A stretch of DNA of 8,795 nt. Origin: an uncultured Roseateles sp. Lineage in GTDB: Bacteria > Pseudomonadota > Gammaproteobacteria > Burkholderiales > Burkholderiaceae. This document shows positions 6,282 through 8,795 of the stretch, in pieces. The stretch spans positions 1-8,795 of the forward strand of contig CAMPJJ010000165.1 of the NCBI GenBank assembly GCA_946886855.1, in the 5' to 3' direction. The translations under genes were made by a program, and so were the position numbers. The notes under the pieces were generated by a model that was given only the letters and a program-made list of their open reading frames with translations, was not told where the DNA came from and did no database searches. Position 1 is the stretch's first letter. The number at the start of each line of letters is the position of its first letter.

Positions 6282-6287
6282 ATTTTA
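6282..6287 (-). promoter_or_regulatory. possible -10 element (TAAAAT) of a leaderless gmk promoter
   Basis: On the minus strand TAAAAT, one base off TATAAT, is followed by CCCGGG and then the gmk ATG. The six-base spacing would put the transcription start at the ATG. The site lies in the 23-bp gap after the pentapeptide gene, so gmk could be transcribed independently of it. No clear -35 is seen at 16-18 bp. Confidence 0.4.
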
Positions 6288-6298
6288 GGGGATGCGGC

Positions 6299-7420
6299 TC
6301 ACGGTCCGCCCGGCGGGCCCGTGCCGACCGGTGCGGAGGCCGGCGTCGTGGGAGCCGTCGAGCCCGTTGATGCCGTCGAGCCCGTCGATGCCGTCGATGC
6401 GGGCGCGACCGGCGCCGCCGCGACGCCGCCGCCCGTGGCCGCGGCTCCGCCCCCCAGCGCCGATAGCGCCGCCAGCAAGGCCTGCGGATCCAGCGGCTGA
6501 CCCGCCTGCTGCTGGCGCATCAGCGGCTCCAGCCAGGGACGCCAGTCGGTCGGCGGTCCGTCCGACGGGGCGTCCATCGGAGCGCCTGACCGAGGACCCG
6601 CGTGAGGATCCGATCGAGGGCCCGACAGATCGCCCGTCAGCGCATCCAGCTCCTGGCGCAGCGACGCCAGGATCCGCGCCGCCTCGTCGCCCCGCAGGGC
6701 CGGGGTGCCGACCGCCTCGGCCATGCCGTCCATCAACTGCTGGATCGTGGCCAGCGCCTCGCGACGGTCAGGGGATGCGTCCGTCCGGCCGCCGCGCAGG
6801 GGCGCGTCGGCGTCGAACAGGGCCGCGCCGAGGTCCGCCCCGTCGAAGCGGGCGCCGTCGAGCATGGCCCCGCGGAAATCGGCACCGTGCAGCCGCGCAC
6901 AGCTGAAGTCGGCGCCCCGGCAGTCGGCGCCGCGGAAGTCCGCATCCGCCAGTCGCGCGTCCGTCAGCCGGGCGCCGGACAGGTCCGCCCCGCGCAGGCA
7001 CACGCCGTCGCCCTGCGCGCCGTCCAGTCGCGCACGACGCAGGATCGCGCGCTCGAAGGTGGTCTCGGACAGGTGCGCGCGCTGCAGGCTGGCATCGGCG
7101 AAATCGGTACCGGCGGCGCTGCCGTCCTCCAGCCTGGCCTCGTCGAAACAGGCACGGCGCGCGTCCGCGCCGTCCAGTTTGCAGCCGCGCAGCGTCGCGC
7201 CGCCGAAGTCGCTGCCGGTCAGCGAGGCGCGCGTCAGCACGCAGGCGCCCAGACGCGCCCGGCGCAGACTGGCGCCGTCCAGCCGCGCGCCTGACAGCGT
7301 CAGGCGATCGCCCGCCAGGCCGTCGAGTGGCGCGCCGGAAAGATCGGCGCCGGTCAGGTCCAGGCCTTGCACCCGGCGCCCCGGGCCGCGAGCCTGCATC
7401 AACAGCGTGCGCGCATCCAT
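6299..7420 (-). CDS. pentapeptide-repeat protein with Ala/Ser/Thr/Pro-rich tail
   Basis: This 373-residue protein has its start at 7420 supported by AAGGAA five bases before the ATG. Residues 19-208 are almost continuous pentapeptide repeats of the A(D/N)LXX kind (LTGADLSGA, LRGADLSGARL, FRGADCRGADF), roughly 37 units, which should form a right-handed quadrilateral beta-helix. A helical region (220-265) and a proline-rich linker follow. The tail (330-373) is low complexity and contains 9-bp DNA repeats (A/G-S-T). There is no signal peptide. Pentapeptide proteins can mimic DNA (gyrase protection) or serve in type VI secretion cargo clusters, where they often sit beside PAAR-like effectors. The preceding ankyrin and nuclease genes favour the second reading, but function is inferred. 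The same frame is open 171 codons upstream through the repeats, but without a better start. Confidence 0.88.
   Translation of the reverse strand: MDARTLLMQARGPGRRVQGLDLTGADLSGAPLDGLAGDRLTLSGARLDGASLRRARLGACVLTRASLTGSDFGGATLRGCKLDGADARRACFDEARLEDGSAAGTDFADASLQRAHLSETTFERAILRRARLDGAQGDGVCLRGADLSGARLTDARLADADFRGADCRGADFSCARLHGADFRGAMLDGARFDGADLGAALFDADAPLRGGRTDASPDRREALATIQQLMDGMAEAVGTPALRGDEAARILASLRQELDALTGDLSGPRSDPHAGPRSGAPMDAPSDGPPTDWRPWLEPLMRQQQAGQPLDPQALLAALSALGGGAAATGGGVAAAPVAPASTASTGSTASTGSTAPTTPASAPVGTGPPGGP
6354..6398 (-). repeat. 9-bp repeat array in the tail of the pentapeptide gene
   Basis: Five consecutive 9-mers (plus strand GCCGTCGAG, CCCGTTGAT, GCCGTCGAG, CCCGTCGAT, GCCGTCGAT) encode a repeating (A/G)-S-T tail on the minus strand. 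Being three codons each, they leave the frame intact when the number changes. Confidence 0.8.
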
Positions 7421-7440
7421 CGCAGTTCCTTTCGCTTCAG

Positions 7441-7466
7441 CCGGGCGGTCGGGCCGGGCGGTCGGG
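7441..7466. repeat. two tandem 13-bp repeats
   Basis: CCGGGCGGTCGGG occurs twice in direct tandem at 7441-7453 and 7454-7466, 20 bp upstream of the pentapeptide start. It adjoins the tetranucleotide array. Confidence 0.85.
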
Positions 7467-7483
7467 CCGGTCGGTCGAGCGGG

Positions 7484-7558
7484 TCGGTCGATCGGTCGGT
7501 CGGTCGGTCGATCGGTCGGTCGGTCGATCGGTCGGTCGGTCGGTCGATCGGTCGGTCG
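7484..7558. repeat. tetranucleotide TCGR array
   Basis: Eighteen full TCGG/TCGA units plus three bases run without interruption. TCGA variants stand at 7488, 7508, 7524 and 7544, so the spacing alternates 20, 16 and 20 bp, a 36-bp higher-order period. Shorter degenerate stretches of the same motif flank it (7467-7483 and 7561-7569). It lies between the ankyrin stop and the pentapeptide start. Slipped-strand length change is expected for such arrays. Confidence 0.9.
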
Positions 7559-7570
7559 CGTCGGTCGGGA

Positions 7571-7633
7571 CAGCCCGATCAGCCCGGTCAGCCCGGTCAG
7601 CCCGGTCGGCCCGGTCGGCCCGGTCGGCCCGGT
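7571..7633. repeat. seven 9-bp units beginning at the ankyrin stop codon
   Basis: The units on the plus strand are CAGCCCGAT, three CAGCCCGGT and three CGGCCCGGT. In the minus-strand frame used by the pentapeptide gene they would read Gly-Pro/Leu-Thr. In the ankyrin frame, CAG at a unit start is a TGA stop while CGG is an Arg codon. The actual ankyrin stop at 7635-7633 overlaps the end of the array. Confidence 0.9.
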
Positions 7634-8103
7634 CAGCCGGGCTTGGCGGGCTTGGCGGGCTTGGCGGGCGGGCCGCCGCCGAGCAGCGCCAGCACCTCGG
7701 CCAGCCCGTCGTGCATCTCCACGCGCGCCCAGTCGGCCGGCGTGAAGCCCTGGTTGTCCTTGAGGCCGGGATCCGCGCCCAGGGACAGCAGCAGGCTGAC
7801 GATGGGCACGCTGATCATGCGCCCTTCGTGCACGGCGTAATGCAGCGGCGTGCGGCCGTAGCAGCCGCGCGCGTCGAGGTCCGGGCCGAAGGACACCAAC
7901 TGGCCGACGATCTCCAGCTGCTTCTGCCAGCACGCGACGTGCAGCGGCTGGTCGCCGTCGGCGGTGCGGGCGGCGACCAGCGCGGGACTGTCGCTCAAGG
8001 CCCGCGCGACGCCGTCCGCGTCTCCCCGGACGATCAGGTCGGAGAGCGCCTCGGGCGTGACGGGCGTGACGGGCGGCTGGGGCGGTGGCGGCGTGGGTGT
8101 CAT
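7633..8103 (-). CDS. ankyrin-repeat protein, probable immunity protein
   Basis: This 156-residue protein starts at the ATG at 8103, which has GGAGG four bases upstream. An ATG at 8124 overlaps the previous stop as ATGA and would give 163 residues. After a proline-rich start (1-17) come a degenerate repeat (about 18-48) and three ankyrin repeats: 49-81 (GDQPLHVACWQKQLEIVGQLV), 82-115 (YGRTPLHYAVHEGR, then LLLSLGADPGLKD) and 116-142 (NQGFTPADWARV). It ends in an Ala-Lys-Pro tail made by three 9-bp repeats (7639-7665). There is no signal peptide, so it is cytoplasmic, where immunity to a nuclease is needed. Ankyrin proteins directly after toxin genes are frequent immunity proteins; this role is inferred from position. 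Confidence 0.87.
   Translation of the reverse strand: MTPTPPPPQPPVTPVTPEALSDLIVRGDADGVARALSDSPALVAARTADGDQPLHVACWQKQLEIVGQLVSFGPDLDARGCYGRTPLHYAVHEGRMISVPIVSLLLSLGADPGLKDNQGFTPADWARVEMHDGLAEVLALLGGGPPAKPAKPAKPG
7639..7665 (-). repeat. three 9-bp repeats encoding the Ala-Lys-Pro tail of the ankyrin protein
   Basis: GGGCTTGGC occurs three times in tandem on the plus strand. On the minus strand it encodes A-K-P, A-K-P, A-K-P just before the stop. It is the last coding part before the intergenic repeat block. Confidence 0.85.
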
Positions 8104-8120
8104 CGGGCCTCCGGATGCCG

Positions 8121-8795
8121 TCATGGCGGATTGGGCACGTTCACCGGGCCGATCGGCGGATTGAAGCGCGTGGCGCCCGCCGAGCGGTAGAGGATGGTGT
8201 ACAGCGCGGCAGACGGCCGCAACTCGGTCGGTGCATCGTAGTCCAGCCCGATGTGCACGCAAACGTCGCAGTTGCGGCGGTGCAGGCTCGCCGCCACCGA
8301 GTCCAGCGAGCGCATCGCGCCGCGGTTGAAGCTCAGGTGCTGCGGGAACAGGTTGCCGTCGGGCCCGTTGAAGTCGGCAGTGCCTCCGAAGCGGTTGGCG
8401 ATGACGTGACCGGCGTCGTCCTCGGGCTCGCCGATCATGCGCACCCACAGGCGCGACGCCGGCGTCGTGTCCTGGCCGGCCGGCGTCGCGACGCCGGCGT
8501 CCATGCGGAAGGCCGCCGCGCCCACCGTCGTCTGCCCCGCGACGGGCGCGCGCTGCGCGTGCCAGCGGGCGTTGCCGCCCGGCGCCAGGCCCAGCATCGT
8601 CTGGCACAGGTCGGCGTTCTGCGGGCCGTCGTCGTCCGGCTTGGGTTTGGGCTTGGGCTGGGGCTGGGGCATCGTGCCCGGGCCCGGCGTTGGCGTGGGC
8701 AAGGGACCCGGCGACGGCTTCGGCTGGGGACCGGCGCGCGGGTCCGGCGCGGGCCGGGGATCCGGCTCCGGCAGCGGGCGCGGGAGAGGCAGGGG
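8121..8795 (-). CDS. C-terminal part of a large toxin-like protein: Pro-rich linker and nuclease domain (cut by right edge)
   Basis: The frame is open to the right edge, so 224 C-terminal residues of a larger protein are seen. The first 54 are a Pro-X linker (PLPLPRPLPEPDPRP, then PQPQPKPKPKP), followed by DDDG. The domain after it carries EDDAGHVIANRFGG with a catalytic-type His (codon 8408-8406), then GNLFPQHLSFNRGAM and RPSAALYTILYRS. This is the pattern of DNA/RNA non-specific endonucleases of the Endonuclease_NS_2 type, found at the C-terminus of polymorphic toxins: D-x-G-H, then N-L-x-P-Q and N-R-G. Two cysteines (CDVC) follow. The layout suggests a cargo effector, possibly with a PAAR-like N-terminus outside the window. 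The TTG at 8702 is an internal codon, not a start. The stop overlaps an ATG of the ankyrin gene as ATGA. Confidence 0.8.
   Translation of the reverse strand, partial: PLPLPRPLPEPDPRPAPDPRAGPQPKPSPGPLPTPTPGPGTMPQPQPKPKPKPDDDGPQNADLCQTMLGLAPGGNARWHAQRAPVAGQTTVGAAAFRMDAGVATPAGQDTTPASRLWVRMIGEPEDDAGHVIANRFGGTADFNGPDGNLFPQHLSFNRGAMRSLDSVAASLHRRNCDVCVHIGLDYDAPTELRPSAALYTILYRSAGATRFNPPIGPVNVPNPP

Noticed and set aside
7484..7633. Possible CRISPR array
   Set aside because: The units are 4 and 9 bp with no unique spacers, so these are simple tandem repeats.
7421..7933. Extension of the pentapeptide frame by 171 codons upstream
   Set aside because: It overlaps the ankyrin gene in another frame and consists mainly of repeat translation. 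The ATG at 7420 has a good ribosome site and begins the recognisable protein. The open frame is explained by stop-poor GC-rich repeats.
6602..8190. Several long plus-strand frames opposite the pentapeptide, repeat and ankyrin region
   Set aside because: They are antisense shadows. Their apparent GRSVGRSI repeats only translate the tetranucleotide array.
8700..8702. TTG start for the nuclease-domain protein
   Set aside because: The frame stays open to the window edge through a continuing Pro-X linker, so this TTG is an internal leucine codon.

Overview
The window is high-GC bacterial DNA with strong G/C third-position bias. The guanylate kinase, omega subunit and NRAMP proteins look like those of Betaproteobacteria, probably order Burkholderiales. 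The genus is not determined; a Roseateles/Mitsuaria/Rubrivivax-like organism would fit but is inference only. No rRNA, tRNA, insertion sequence or CRISPR array was seen.

Layout, left to right. (1) 1-190: mostly non-coding, with a possible minus-strand gene start running off the left edge. (2) 191-877 (+): glutathione S-transferase-like protein. It converges with a minus-strand HicB/HicA-type toxin-antitoxin pair (1378-874), and the two stop codons overlap. (3) 3183-1562 (-): an NRAMP Mn2+/H+ symporter (mntH) followed by a 70-residue DUF4287-type protein. (4) 3298-5265 (+), divergent from mntH: a complete UPF1-like superfamily 1 helicase with a collagen-like Gly-X-Y insert between motifs III and IV. 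(5) 5344-5400: two strong hairpins closing the helicase and the convergent gmk-rpoZ pair. (6) 6275-5414 (-): gmk and rpoZ. (7) 8795-6299 (-): an accessory cassette of three genes. These are the C-terminal part of a large protein with a Pro-X linker and a Endonuclease_NS_2-like nuclease domain, an ankyrin-repeat protein, and a pentapeptide-repeat protein that ends 23 bp before gmk.

The most interesting part is the right-hand cassette. Pro-rich linker, terminal nuclease domain and an immediately downstream ankyrin gene with an ATGA overlap form the usual layout of a polymorphic toxin or type VI secretion cargo effector with its immunity protein. The pentapeptide protein is a plausible accessory or loading partner. 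The N-terminal delivery domain lies beyond the right edge, so the secretion route is inferred. Between the ankyrin and pentapeptide genes lies about 200 bp of stacked tandem repeats with 9-bp, 4-bp and 13-bp units. Similar 9-bp arrays appear inside the helicase, the pentapeptide and the ankyrin genes, so several unrelated proteins here carry simple three-residue repeat insertions or tails.

Other points: gmk and the GST gene share a possible leaderless promoter geometry (TANNNT, six bases, ATG), and gmk-rpoZ has lost the neighbours it has in many relatives.
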